Of a stretch of DNA of 64,000 nucleotides, positions 34,001 through 43,767 are shown piece by piece (the stretch's first letter is position 1; each line of letters opens with the position of its first letter). The DNA is from Plantago ovata. Taxonomy: Eukaryota; Streptophyta; Magnoliopsida; Lamiales; Plantaginaceae. Position numbers and translations under genes: made by a program. The notes under the pieces are model-generated. The model did not search any database. It was not told the DNA's origin and worked only from the letters and a program-made list of their open reading frames with translations. The stretch covers positions 63,474,753 through 63,538,752 of the forward strand of contig CM051456.1 in the NCBI GenBank assembly GCA_028274465.1, in the 5' to 3' direction.

Positions 34001-34978
34001 AAAAGATTCTAAGGACAAGAAGGATGACGATGATGACAATCAAGGTCCAAGTCCTGGTGCTGGTGGATTAAAGTTAACAACAATCTCAGCAAGAATCTCA
34101 ACCTCCTCCTGCTGATGCTGAAAATCAAGCACCTGTACAAGGTGCTGATACTGAAGAAGAATACGCCAGAAAAAGGGCTGCCTTGAAAAATGGCAAGAGT
34201 CCAGTTTCTGATGCCAAGGTTACTGTAGAAAACCTTGAAGATGAGGATGAAGAAGATGAAGATTACCAACGAGCTCTACAAAATAGTCTCGTGATCCATG
34301 CAAGGTATACGCAGGATCTGGAGATTGGTGAATCTTCATGACCAAAATCGAAGGAAGTTCCATCCCTTCCACTTACTACTGGCGCAACTCCAGTTATTGA
34401 GTCTCAAACATTTCCTTCAGCAACTACTCAATTAAAACTAACTACTGGCGAAACTCCAGTAATTGAGCCCCAAACTCAATTGAAACAACTATCTACTGGT
34501 GAAACTCCAGTCGTTGAGTCTGAAGTGTTGCCATCAGCAACCACTGAACAAAACAGAAGTGAAGCTACTGACAAAGGCTCCAAAGTCGCTCAACTTGATG
34601 AATCTGAGGATGATGACGACTTATCAGAAAATGATGATGATCAATCCAAGCGAAACCCAAAAGTCGTTCAGATTCCTCCTCCTGATTACATCAGTGATTT
34701 AGAAGATGGTCTAAGAGCCGAATTGCTGACGCGTGATGATCAGTTTGCTTCTGAAATTAAGGTTCATTCCTTAACACCGCATTTAGTGCCGTTCCCAAGA
34801 GTTGAGGAGTTTACTCCCAGAATTCTAGCACTAAAGCAAGTCCATGATGCCTGCAAAGCTGAAGATGAGGCATTGCTTGCTGAGAGCCCACTTGACATTG
34901 GAAACATATTAGCTACAGTGCTGAGACGCATTACAACTTTGACAATAGCTCAAAGAGACATCAGTCTTTATCAGAAGA
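31049..34978 (+). pseudogene. A2 3' gene (env-like position), broken and truncated
   Basis: ATG at 31049 (MAPKRQSSKSSKSS) begins a long gene read in successive frames: 31049-31951, about 31952-33564, about 33560-34115, then degenerate to 34978. The N-terminal 300 residues look like the plant transposon domain seen in Athila ORF1-like and env-like proteins (CEMLMQWGGFAKEKYIRYFY, WTKHVKRKHLFHSLGLVALL, SFPVMYGIKILASLN). The middle is low complexity, rich in Val-Ala-Glu, Gln and Asn. The later part has an acidic run (33943-34035), then blocks shared with A3. Frame breaks lie near 31945 and 33558, and in-frame stops at 34113 and near 34339. No signal peptide or clear membrane anchor was seen, so an envelope role is not supported. 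Confidence 0.7.
33127..33495 (+). other. Three in-frame intron-like units in the A2 3' gene
   Basis: Segments 33127-33201 (75 nt), 33271-33342 (72 nt) and 33421-33495 (75 nt) each start GTA after CAGCAG and end in a T-rich stretch plus CAG. All are AT-rich, divisible by three and free of stops, so the frame survives retention or removal. The exonic pieces between them are 69 and 78 nt. They resemble exitrons (protein-coding introns). Splicing is inferred. Confidence 0.5.
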
Positions 34979-35426
34979 TGTATTGATCATTATGCACAAT
35001 TGGACACTAGTCGACCATCAGACCAATTATATTCGTAGTGTTGAATAATTACGGAACACATTAGGACAATCGTGTTGACTAGTCAGACCAAATTATCTTC
35101 GTAGTGCTTAATACTTGCAACAGGACACTAGATTGATTCAAAGATCTCTATGCAAGACCGAGGAATTTATGCATGATTATCGACCCATTATGCTAAGAAG
35201 GACCATACTATCACCAATCTCCATTATCTGCTAGAAACCCCCTATTGCTATCTATCTGCTGTTTTATATTCTCTTGTTAAATAGATAAAGCAAGTTATAG
35301 TCCTGAGAGAATGACACTCGAGTCATTCTTCTACTACACTACTGTTTTCGTTGTAGTTGTGGATTGCCTTTGGCTAAAAACAAATATTATTTGCTGAATC
35401 GAGACCCGACAAATCTCCGTTCATCA
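34979..35426 (+). repeat. Truncated gypsy LTR (E family), 3' 448 bp
   Basis: Matches the last third of the E-family LTR in plus orientation and ends TTCATCA at 35426. No primer site follows: the next bases are the Tat1 antisense gene. It is therefore the remains of a solo LTR or of a 3' LTR. Its left end fuses directly to the A2 3' gene within a few bases of shared sequence. Confidence 0.8.
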
Positions 35427-35643
35427 GAGTTGGGATCACCGGCATGGATGTCCCCTCCTTCTCGCTCTCCTTCTTTATGTCGAAAGTAGTCGACCGCATT
35501 TTTCGGGTTAGTCAACCCGGGAACATAGGCAGGAGTCTGGACTTATTGTTTGAGGAGGTTGTCCTCCACCATTTGCCTTTGTTTCTCCCTGTTAGCCCGA
35601 GCAGCAGAAGCAATTCGGCCCATGATATACCTTAGGCAAAAAT
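35427..35643 (-). pseudogene. Tat1 antisense gene, middle exon (partial)
   Basis: Begins after a T-rich acceptor (TTTTTTGTTTGTAG) at 35644-35645. Reads MGRIASAARANREKQRQMVE and, with a stop or shift after LLKQ, PAYVPGLTNPKNAVDYFRHK. It runs into the LTR fragment at 35426, so its donor side is not clear. Confidence 0.5.
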
Positions 35644-35782
35644 CTACAAACAAAAAAGGAAAGGATTAGTCTGAGGCATGAAAGCGATCCGAGACAAAAA
35701 GGTAAAATGGATATGCAAAAAAATGAAAAAAAAAGCATATAAAAGAAAAAGCATGTACAATTACTAAGTCGGAAAAGCTTAC

Positions 35783-37404
35783 CGAAACTGGTACTAACAC
35801 CAGTTTTAACGGGTGGAGTAAGGCCGGCGTGGTACGGTAACGGCTAGAGTATTAGGCCGTAATAGTAATATCGGATGGTTTTGGCCTTGTTCTCTTTTTT
35901 GAAGTTCAAAACCCAATCATCAAGTCGATTGGGTAAGGGCCTTGACTCCGAATACATCCCTCGGAAGAACTTCTTGAGAAAACCCCAATCCGAGAGAGAT
36001 GCAGCTTCTGAGTCCGACATGTTCTCAGTTCTCAACTTCCTAACAAATATGAACCGGTTCCACCATTTACACCCGGCCGAGGAAGGAGCGTCGAGAATGA
36101 AGGCATAGCCAGCCCGAGCTTTAAAAAAATAAAAGTGGTCATTTCCCGGGCTCATTGCGACTCGGAGAATTTGATTGAAATTTCGGAAGTTAACTTCCAC
36201 TCTTCGGATATGGCAGAAAACCCCGAAGCACATTAATGTGCCCAAAGCACTCGGGATAAGTTGGTAAGGGCTGAATCCGAGTCTATTGAAGATGTCATTG
36301 AAGCCTTCATGATATGGCACCCGCCACCCACGTTCGAGAGATATCAAATGTACGGACATATATCTGACGGGTGGGTTATAGAAGGTGTACTTGGCATCGG
36401 AAGCAACAATTTCTAAGGAATCGGGTATCGAATACTCGTATCGGATCCGATCAAGTTCGGGTTCATGAAAAGTAGAGAAACAAGTGGGAGTAGAGCCAAG
36501 TTCGTTTAGCTCGCCATCAGGATCCGTGTGAGTTACCGTGGAAACGGCCTGAGGAAATTTTTTCCTCCTAGCTTCTGCACCATTCGGCTCCCCGCGCTTT
36601 GTCTTTTTTATAACTCCAGGAATATTATCCACACTCGGACCTTCAACCTCTTCCTCGGCCTCATCTTCATCATCTCCTTCCTCTTCTTTCTCTTCATGGT
36701 GACTAGGCACAAGATCGGCGCCTATCAAATCCAAAGGAACAGTACCGTCCCCCGCAGAAGAGGAGGGACCGGCTACTGAAGGTTGCCCGATAGAAGAAGA
36801 ACTCAGAGCCCATTTAGATCTGTTGATGAGAACATTATCGTCCTCATCGGTTTCCAATATGGTATACGATGTAAAGCCGCTCGGAAGGACACTACGGACG
36901 GGTTGGACGGATTGGGCGTAAGTCGGGTCAGACAAACACGGTATCTCCAAGGCTTTCGGGGAAGAATCCTCTGAGTCACTAGAAAGTTCTGTAATAGTTG
37001 GAGGAGCGGGAACTGGATGGCATTGCGACGTTCGATATTTGAACCCGGCTACTCGCGCAGCTCCCATCATGATGTCATGAGGAATGCGGTTCGGAGAAAC
37101 TAGGCCCGGAGAGGGAGATCTAGCCGGAAGACACTCCTTTTTCTTTAAGATTAAACGATGATCTGGAGGTGTGTTACCCAGATCATCGTCTTCGGAAGCA
37201 TCGCTCACATGTCCGTCTGGCACAGCAAACTCGGACACTGGCGGATTTACTCGGGCAGATCCAGATACAAAAGGCTTGTCTGAAGAGGGTTGGGGCGCGA
37301 CTGAATCTTCATCGAGGAAAGATAAATCGAGCATGTCAATGTCTGACATGCCGATGTTCTCGTTCCGTTCGGCCTCGTTCACAGGATTTCTTCTCTCGGA
37401 CATC
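35783..37404 (-). pseudogene. Tat1 antisense gene, main 5' coding exon (putative gypsy-type transposon domain)
   Basis: ATG at 37403 (MSERRNPVNEAERNENIGM) is chosen because Tat2 has the same start behind the same splice acceptor (TTAG/GATG). The first 300 residues are acidic and Ser/Pro-rich, with a Glu/Asp run and KKTKRGEPNGAEARRKKFPQ. The folded part reads IRYEYSIPDSLEIVASDAKY, YMSVHLISLERGWRVPYHEG, FNRLGFSPYQLIPSALGTLM and FYFFKARAGYAFILDAP, matching the plant family known as putative gypsy-type transposon (Pfam PF04195, recalled, not searched). A stop at 35844 precedes a good donor (GTAAGC, 35777-35782). Function is unknown. Confidence 0.78.
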
Positions 37405-37740
37405 CTAAGAGTGGAGGAACAAGATAGATCAGATAAACGCGGTTGGTTGCGTCCAAGAGGTCAGTTTATGTATTTTCGTTAAGTCCGCGAAAGTTTCATA
37501 AAAGAAAGCATGTTGTGAGGTGGGCGAAGCATTAACGGAAAAGGGGCGTATGTAAAAGAAATTAAATTTCAAAGAAAAAGTAACGGCGAGAACAACTTAC
37601 TTGAAAAATTTCTTGAAAGGTGAAGTGCTTGAACTCGATTGATGTCGGACACTTGTATCGGAACGAGAGCAAAATTCTAGTGACAGAATTATTGCAGTTT
37701 GCGAAAAGTGAAGAAATGAGGCACTTCACCCCTATTTATA
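37405..37740 (-). promoter_or_regulatory. Antisense promoter and 5'-UTR intron of Tat1 antisense gene
   Basis: On minus: TATAAATA at 37733-37740, an untranslated exon to 37601, donor GTAAGTTGTT (37591-37600), and an acceptor ending at 37405, just before GATG. Tat2 has the same arrangement (56253-57049) with CAA/GTAAGTT and TTAG/GATG. The transcription start has not been measured. Confidence 0.6.
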
Positions 37741-38368
37741 GGAGGGCAACCCCGGAATACGAAGCTTCGCTGACGTCAACTTTAGTACTGGTCGTCAGAT
37801 GAATCGGAATCAATGGCCAAGATCAAAACACCTGGTGAAAAGACAGTTTGACCGGAAATTCCTGAAAATCGAGAAAAAATGTAGCTAATACGTCGCTAAT
37901 AGCATAACTTGGACGCACAAGAGCCGAAAAACTCAGATCCAGAAGCTATGAACAAGGAAGCTATACTTTAAGTCGGAAAAAGATCTGGTTACTGGGCTAC
38001 TAAGAAAAAACTTTCAATTTCGGGTAAGTGTATACCACTCGGACTCGAAGATTATGGAAGACATTACCCTTTCTTACGTCAAGGAACAGAGGTGTCGGAT
38101 GAAAGAAAAAATTCTAAATCGGACGCGAGAAATAATACTATTACCCGAATCTTAACATTGCAAAATTCAAAGTATCTTTTTATGAAGCACGAATGTTACG
38201 TCACTCGGACTTCAGAAAAAGCGGGAGGAATGGAATAGAAGGAGGATGGTGGAAGTACTTATAACTCGGTCCATAATTTAGAAAAATTTTCGACCTAAAA
38301 AAATAGTACGAATCACAGAGAATTCAGACTATACTGATAGTTACACAACTATCTTGTAGCAAGATACT
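37741..38368 (+). other. Tat1 spacer between antisense promoter and 3' LTR
   Basis: Noncoding. Frequent TCGGA and TCCGA words. No gene, hairpin array or other repeat is supported here. Confidence 0.5.
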
Positions 38369-38387
38369 TGGAAACTAGGGGGACATA
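38369..38387 (+). promoter_or_regulatory. Tat1 polypurine tract
   Basis: GGAAACTAGGGGGACATA directly before the LTR start. Tat2 has the matching GGAAACTAGAGGGACATA on minus at 55582-55599. Confidence 0.75.
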
Positions 38388-38600
38388 TGTTAATGTTAAA
38401 ATATGTCCAATTCGCTGTACAAATCAAGAGACGACTTAGCATTACTTAGGTCCGACATAAAGTGCACAGATGTCCGATACATGTGCCCTTGTCCGACTAA
38501 CAAAGGTACCCCTAAGACGAGTCTGGTCGAGATCATGGTCCGACATACTATCCGAGTCCTATGATTCCAAGGACCTTGATCAGTCTACTACAAGAAAGGG

Positions 38601-38748
38601 TGTCCGACACACGACTTGTATCGGACTTATTGTGAAACACCTATGTCACGGTACCACAAGAGAGAGTGTCCGACTCACGACTTGTATCGGACTTATTGTG
38701 AAACACCTAAATCACGGTACCACAGGAGAGAGTGTCCGACACACATCT
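38601..38748 (+). repeat. 66-bp tandem repeats in the Tat1 LTR
   Basis: TGTCCGAC recurs at 38601, 38667 and 38733. The first two full units are nearly identical and contain GTCCGA with TCGGAC as an inverted pair plus GGTACC. Related TGTCCGA words occur upstream at 38469 and 38493. Confidence 0.8.
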
Positions 38749-39038
38749 CATATTGGACACTAAGGTGAAAATTACACAAGATATCTGTAGCTCATATTGC
38801 TATTGGGACTCGGACGTTCCAGTCGGATTGTATCTCGGACGCTATGTCGGATACAATGACGGGACGAAATCCTAGAATGTTCCAAGGAACGAAAGTTACT
38901 ATCTTAGCCTTATGGAAACCCTAATTTGGTACGTGGGCCAGGCCCATTAGGCCAATTAATGAGCTTTTACTCTTTGAGATTTAATCTTGGCCTGACACTT
39001 GGCGCAATCTCAAGAGCCTTATCACCATTGGGAAACAC

Positions 39039-39046
39039 TATAAATA
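39039..39046 (+). promoter_or_regulatory. TATA box of Tat1 LTR
   Basis: TATAAATA, embedded in the same 18-base context (CACTATAAATAGAGGTCA) as the A2 LTR core promoter. Confidence 0.65.
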
Positions 39047-39295
39047 GAGGTCACTATTCACCCCTAAAGGTAATCAATATCTTACCCACTTTAATACTAC
39101 ATACACTAGAGAGGCATTCAACCCTCTAACCGTAAAGTCGATTATCCTGTTTGATCACTAGACAAATCGGAAAACCGTTACTAACCTCCCCCTTAAGTTT
39201 CATTTCAGGTCTTCTCAACTATGGAAGGAAGTTAAAGTCAAGAGGACCGTGGATTAGTACGAACTAGAAAGGACTTAATAATTTACCCATCAACA

Positions 39296-39681
39296 CTTCT
39301 CTTTTTCCGAAAAATGAGTAAAATAATTCTTTTCTTTTTTAGATTTAGGGGCTTGGTACTAGAGTGATAGTACCATAGTATTCTTGTACTATGTTTTCTT
39401 TGCTCCTATTTCTTCTCTGTTTTTTTAACACCTACTCCGGTCCATAAGGTCCAGGATCGGATCTATACCGGTCCAGTTTTTGGTCCTCATATTTTCTCAA
39501 TGTTTTTATCCGGTTCGGTTCAGGACAGTTGCGCTCGTATACTTGACAACAACCTAATTAATTCGTTAGATACCGACATTCCAAATTAACTTGCCATCGC
39601 TTACATATATATAAATAGAAATTTGATGTTGATACATCTAATACAAAGTTCAAGCCTAGACAAAGTTTTTGTGGTACATGT
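39296..39681. other. Flank between Tat1 LTR and E3
   Basis: AT-rich sequence with several GGTCC and CCGGTCC words near 39430-39530. No coding support. It continues at 45022 beyond E3, as the E3 target duplication shows. Confidence 0.5.
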
Positions 39682-39909
39682 TGATGAACGGAAATTTGTC
39701 AGATTCTAATTCAGCAAATAATATTTGTTACTTAGCCAAAGGCAATCCACAACTACAACGAAAACCGTAGTGTAATAGCAGAATGACTCGAGTGTCGTTC
39801 TCTCAGGACTATAACTAGCTTTATCTATTTAACAAGATAATATAAAACAGCAGACAGATAACAATAGGTGAAAAGGACTCGAATGAAAGTGTAAAATACA
39901 CATTCATCA
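39682..39909 (-). repeat. E3 3' LTR, internally deleted (228 bp)
   Basis: Keeps both ends (TGATGAA, TTCATCA) but lacks about 1026 bp compared with the 5' LTR, including the TATA and U3 motifs. The junction lies at AATAGG, present at both breakpoints in the intact LTR. Confidence 0.88.
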
Positions 39910-41611
39910 AACTCCCCAAACCGAACCTTTGCTTGTCCTCAAGCAACTAAGCTAAACTCTAATACAAAAAACATGCAAGACACAAAAATGGAGTTTCATG
40001 CCAAATAAAATGAACTAATCTACTGAATCTACCAAATAACATATGAACAAAAACCATATGAATCAAAGCATGAATATAGGTTGAAGAATACCTCGATTGA
40101 CTTATACACATCCACATAAGCACTTATGTCAAGACAAGATAGTCTCTCGTAACATTCTCTACCTGGACCTAGTCAGTGACGACGTAATGATGCATGCTAA
40201 AATATGAATGGTTGCCTCGTGCCTATGAAACTGAGGACTTACTGTTGCTCCACCATGTTAAGACTTTTCCTCAAAAGAGGTCGAACCAGTACTGGCTCTC
40301 ATCAAACGAAGGAGGGTTCCCTATAAAAGATAACACTCCCCTATTCTACCCATCTCTCAAGTAAAGTCTTAAGTATTTCACCACTTCCTGAATGGCAGGA
40401 CGAGGGTGGTCTAGAACAGATGACACTCAAGACAAAAAAGATAAAAACACGATTACGAACATTGCAAAAATGGAAAAGACTCAACACTTCGCTAAACTGC
40501 TATTTGGCTTTCTTTTTTGGATCCTTCTTTGCTTTTTTGGGGTTTTCTCTCTTTTTTTTCTTTCCAGATTCTTTTTTTCTTTTTCTCTTTTTTTTTTCTG
40601 GAATTTTTCTTTCTTTCTTTTCGATTTTTTTCTAGCCAGCAGTAGCATAACAAAAAGAGAAACAAAATGACTCACACGACTTCCCCAAACCTATTCGAAA
40701 GAATAGGTTGGAGTACAAAATTTACGGAAAAAGGAAAAATAAACTCACGATACGAAAATGGAAAACAGAAACAAGTCTAAAGATGGTGTAACTCCCTCCC
40801 CAAACCTATTCGGAAGAATAGGTTATAAACAAAGGATCACACAACCTCACACTACCTCCTTCCTAGGCATTTAGCAATCTCAAAGCATGGTGAAGACTTG
40901 TTGCCTCTTAGGTACATAATTACTTGGGAAAACAACCATAAGACCCTAACATGCATCATCCTATTATAAAGGCCTTCGTGAACCGCAGTAGAGAAAACAC
41001 CACTAAGTGATGTCGACACTACTAAGCTCAACTAAGTGCAATACATAAATGTGACAAATCAAGCGAGAAAAACCTCAAACAAATTCATAGAGATGAAGCA
41101 TACGATTAATGGCATAGCTAGTTGATCTACCCAATAAAAAAGTTCAAAAAATTCGGCAATAAACTCCATATAAAACATGCAAGACTATCCTAGGATGAAT
41201 GTAGTGAAATGCAACCTAAAAAATCTAAGGAAGCGGTAAACGTGCAAATGCAAAAATTTCACGAGTTTTTTATAAGCAAGATAAGTATAGAGATAACCAG
41301 CGATAACCTCCTCCCCAAACCTGAACGTCGTCGCTCGTCCCGAACGCCGAAAGTGGATCCAAGTTGAGAGCTAATGCTTGTATAAGTGACCTATAATACT
41401 CAATCAAACTCGTGAGATAAAATTTAAAGCGGTAAAGAAAGCGATAAAAATTCTGGGTTGCCTCCCGGATAGCGTCATTGTTTAAAGTCTTTGACTCGAC
41501 TCCTGTCTGCGCCTATCTCTTCTTTTTTCGGTTACTAGACTTCCCCTTCATCGATCTCCTTTCCACGCCACGAACCTGTGAATAAGAAAGAATATAGGCT
41601 GCAAGACCACA
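39910..41611 (-). other. E3 3' noncoding region
   Basis: Matches E1 3243-4560 and parts of E2: purine-rich GGTTTGGGGAGTT by the LTR, T-rich tract at about 40510-40632, hairpins at 40688-40709 and 40803-40824. From about 41318 it shares with E2 the block CCAAACCTGAACGTCGTCGC. No gene. Confidence 0.7.
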
Positions 41612-43598
41612 TTAGTGAGTAGTAATATCAGGCGGTTCAGGTGGATCAGGTAAGGCTTTCAACACGTGTTGCTCGCCATTTACTTCAATAGTGCAAGTTC
41701 TTTGGTAGATGTCCATCACGGAGCGTAGTTTAGTCAAGAATGTTTGCCCTAAGAGTATGACATCCCCCGTCCCAGGTGCAGATGCCGGCATAACTACGAA
41801 ATTGGTGTATATAGATGCTTCACCAATCTTGACCAACACGTTTTTCACAACGCCATCGGGTCTCATAAAGGATCCATCCGCCAGACACACAATAGCCCTT
41901 TGCTCAGATAGTTTTCCAAGGTAGCTCTTTTCAAACACGTTCAAAGGGATTATGTTTGAGTAGGATCCCGTGTCTAGTGTGGCACGGACATCTTCAAGCT
42001 CGCCAATCCCTACCTTAACATCGAAACTTTTAGGGAGTGGTTCGGGATCCTCTTGCTCCTCATCACTTGCGTCAGAACCAAGGTCCTCCTCTTCTTCCTC
42101 AGCCTGTAGAAGTTCTTCCTTCATGCAACACTCGCACCTAACGGCCGTCCTGATGGTGATTTCGTCAGATACATCACTAGCCAATTTCGACTTTACAGTG
42201 TTGCTTGGCAGTTTGCCTTGTTCTCTACCTGCTCCTCGGTCGATCAACTCTTGCAACTTTTGATGGGCAAGCCTAGTGCTCTCTTCCAACCTATCGAGCC
42301 TTGCCCTAGTCTTCTCGGAGTCTTCTTCATAACGTTTGAGAAAACTTTGTGTGTGATCGACCATCTTTTGCAAGTTCTCCATCAGTTGAGCCGTCTTCGA
42401 CTTCGGTGGTTCTTTCGGAGCGGGGTTTTCGCAGTGGTCATTACCATAGTTTAGCCTGCTACGGTCTTGGTTAGGTCCATAAGTTTGGTTAGCTGGTGCA
42501 TATCCTTGATTGTTACGGTATCCTCCTCTCCAAAATCCACCTCGAGGATTCCTACCGTCTTGTCCGTAGCTAACTTCTTCAGTGCCAAACTCCGTAGCAA
42601 AGGCTTCTTCTTCGCCTCCTTGAGCCCAGTTGCTATCATCGTATGCTAGCTCTGATCTACACATATGAGCCCCATGCCCATAGTTCTTGCATATTCGGCA
42701 TACTTCGTTCGAAACAGTTGTTCCGGTGGCGCTCTTGAGGACTTGCTTCAATTCATTGGTAAAGCACTCGAATTGATCCCTATTCCCCCCTATACATTGG
42801 GGCTTCTTGAGTCGGTGGAGCTTCAGGTCCACGCCTCCTAACCATTGCTCTTGGGTCCTTGAATTGCGAACCCTTAGCAAGCCTTTCGTAAACAGCCCAG
42901 ACGGCTTCTGCGGTTTCCTCCCAAATATTGCCTCGGCATTGGAAATCCACCACTTGTTGGTTCTCGAAGGTTAGTCCATTGTAGAAGTGTTGGACTACGT
43001 CGGAAAGTTCAAAACCATGGTGAGGGCACTTGTTCGTGAGATCTTGGAACCTCTCAAACGCGGTGTAGATGGTCTCATCATAGTCCTGCTTGAATCCAGT
43101 GATCTGCGCCTTTAGCGCGGTAGTCAAGGTGTGGGGGAAGTATTTCTCCATGAAAGCTGAAAAAACCTTCTCCCAAGTGTCTAGTGAGCCGGCTGGTAGA
43201 GAACTCAGCCATGACTTGGCTCTGTCGCCAAGTCCCATAGCAAAAACCTTCATCCTCAACTCATCCGTTGTTATGTCAGCTCCAGGTCGTGGGAGTTGCT
43301 TGACGAAATCATCGATATCGTTCAAGTACCCCATCACATCTTCCCTTGATAAGCCATAGAACCTCGGAAGTTGTTGGAATGCGTGGTTCTTTATCTCCAG
43401 ATCTCGGGTTGCAGACGAAAGAACGATCGCCGGTCCCCTCATACGATCCTTGGTGGGTTGAACCCATGCCTTCAGTGGTCTAGCTTCTGCCATTCCGTCG
43501 ATTTCCTTGAAAAGGAGTTGCCTTTTTTGGTGGTAGACTCTATCAATCTCAGCAATTGAATCAGCAAGCGGTGTTCCTGCAGAACGTGTATGCGGCAT
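41612..43598 (-). pseudogene. E3 gag-protease gene with one frameshift
   Basis: ATG at 43598 (MPHTRSAGTPLADSIAEIDR). Gag core: FYGLSREDVMGYLNDIDDFV, KVFAMGLGDRAKSWLSSLPA, TWEKVFSAFMEKYFP, YTAFERFQDLTNKCPHHGF. The frame breaks at a run of six G (plus strand C, 42785-42790) and continues in the next frame: CCHC knuckle CRICKNYGHGAHMC, Gly/Asn/Tyr-rich linker, coiled coil (about 42300-42400), acidic stretch, then the aspartic protease with ATLDTGSYSNIIPLNVFEKS and GDVILLGQTFL, ending near 41612. A one-base change in the G run would join both parts. Gag differs from the E1 and E2 product. Programmed frameshifting cannot be excluded. Confidence 0.8.
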
Positions 43599-43746
43599 AC
43601 ACAATCTATAACAGACTAGGAAAGGTGATTAGAAACAGACTAGGAAAGCAGTATCAGAGAGAGATTAAAAAGGAAAACTAAAGCTAATAGAATTAGGAAT
43701 CTAAAGCTGTAAATAAAAACAAATTAAATAGAAAAAAGGAGTATAG

Positions 43747-43764
43747 TCCCCGGCAACGGCGCCA
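43747..43764 (-). promoter_or_regulatory. E3 primer-binding site for tRNA-Asp
   Basis: The same 18 bases as E1 and E2, three bases from the LTR. Confidence 0.88.
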
Positions 43765-43767
43765 ATT

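Larger units (their letters stand above)
22544..34978 (+). mobile_element. A2: Sirevirus-type Ty1/copia element, 3' end lost
   Basis: 5' LTR (22544-24229), initiator tRNA-Met primer site, gag, protease-integrase, RT-RNase H, a stem-loop-rich intergenic region and a large 3' gene. The sequence changes into a gypsy LTR at 34979, so the 3' end of the 3' gene, the final polypurine tract and the 3' LTR are lost. A 3' gene after pol, a large gag with CCHC knuckle and this primer site fit Sireviruses. It sits in an intron of the Tat1 antisense gene. Each gene has one or a few frameshifts or stops. Confidence 0.88.
14446..39295 (+). mobile_element. Tat1: Tat-lineage Ty3/gypsy element, 5' end lost, interrupted by A2 and an LTR fragment
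   Basis: Plus-strand order: gag, protease, RT, RNase H, a second RNase H of the archaeal-like type, integrase, a 3' region with 90-bp tandem repeats, an antisense extra gene split by nested insertions, a polypurine tract and a 3' LTR (38388-39295). Two RNase H domains and an antisense ORF between pol and the 3' LTR are established traits of Tat-lineage elements. The 5' LTR and start of gag are missing; E2 abuts the open gag frame at 14446. Every coding domain carries stops or frameshifts, so it cannot act alone. Confidence 0.88.
38388..39295 (+). repeat. Tat1 3' LTR (908 bp)
   Basis: Starts TGTTAATGTTAAAATATGTC and ends CATCAACA. The reverse-oriented Tat2 LTR (54767-55581) supports both ends. 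TATA box at 39039-39046. The upstream part contains 66-bp tandem repeats. Confidence 0.82.

Noticed and set aside
31049..34978. Retroviral envelope in the Sirevirus
   Set aside because: The position fits the env-like genes of the group, but no signal peptide, cleavage site or clear membrane anchor was seen.
35844..37403. Host gene call for the 519-codon ORF
   Set aside because: Its domain, position next to a polypurine tract and LTR, and second copy in Tat2 show that it belongs to the Tat element.
38470..38763. 97-codon ORF with repeated peptides
   Set aside because: Produced by the 66-bp repeats, whose length is a multiple of three. It is in an LTR, with no family resemblance.
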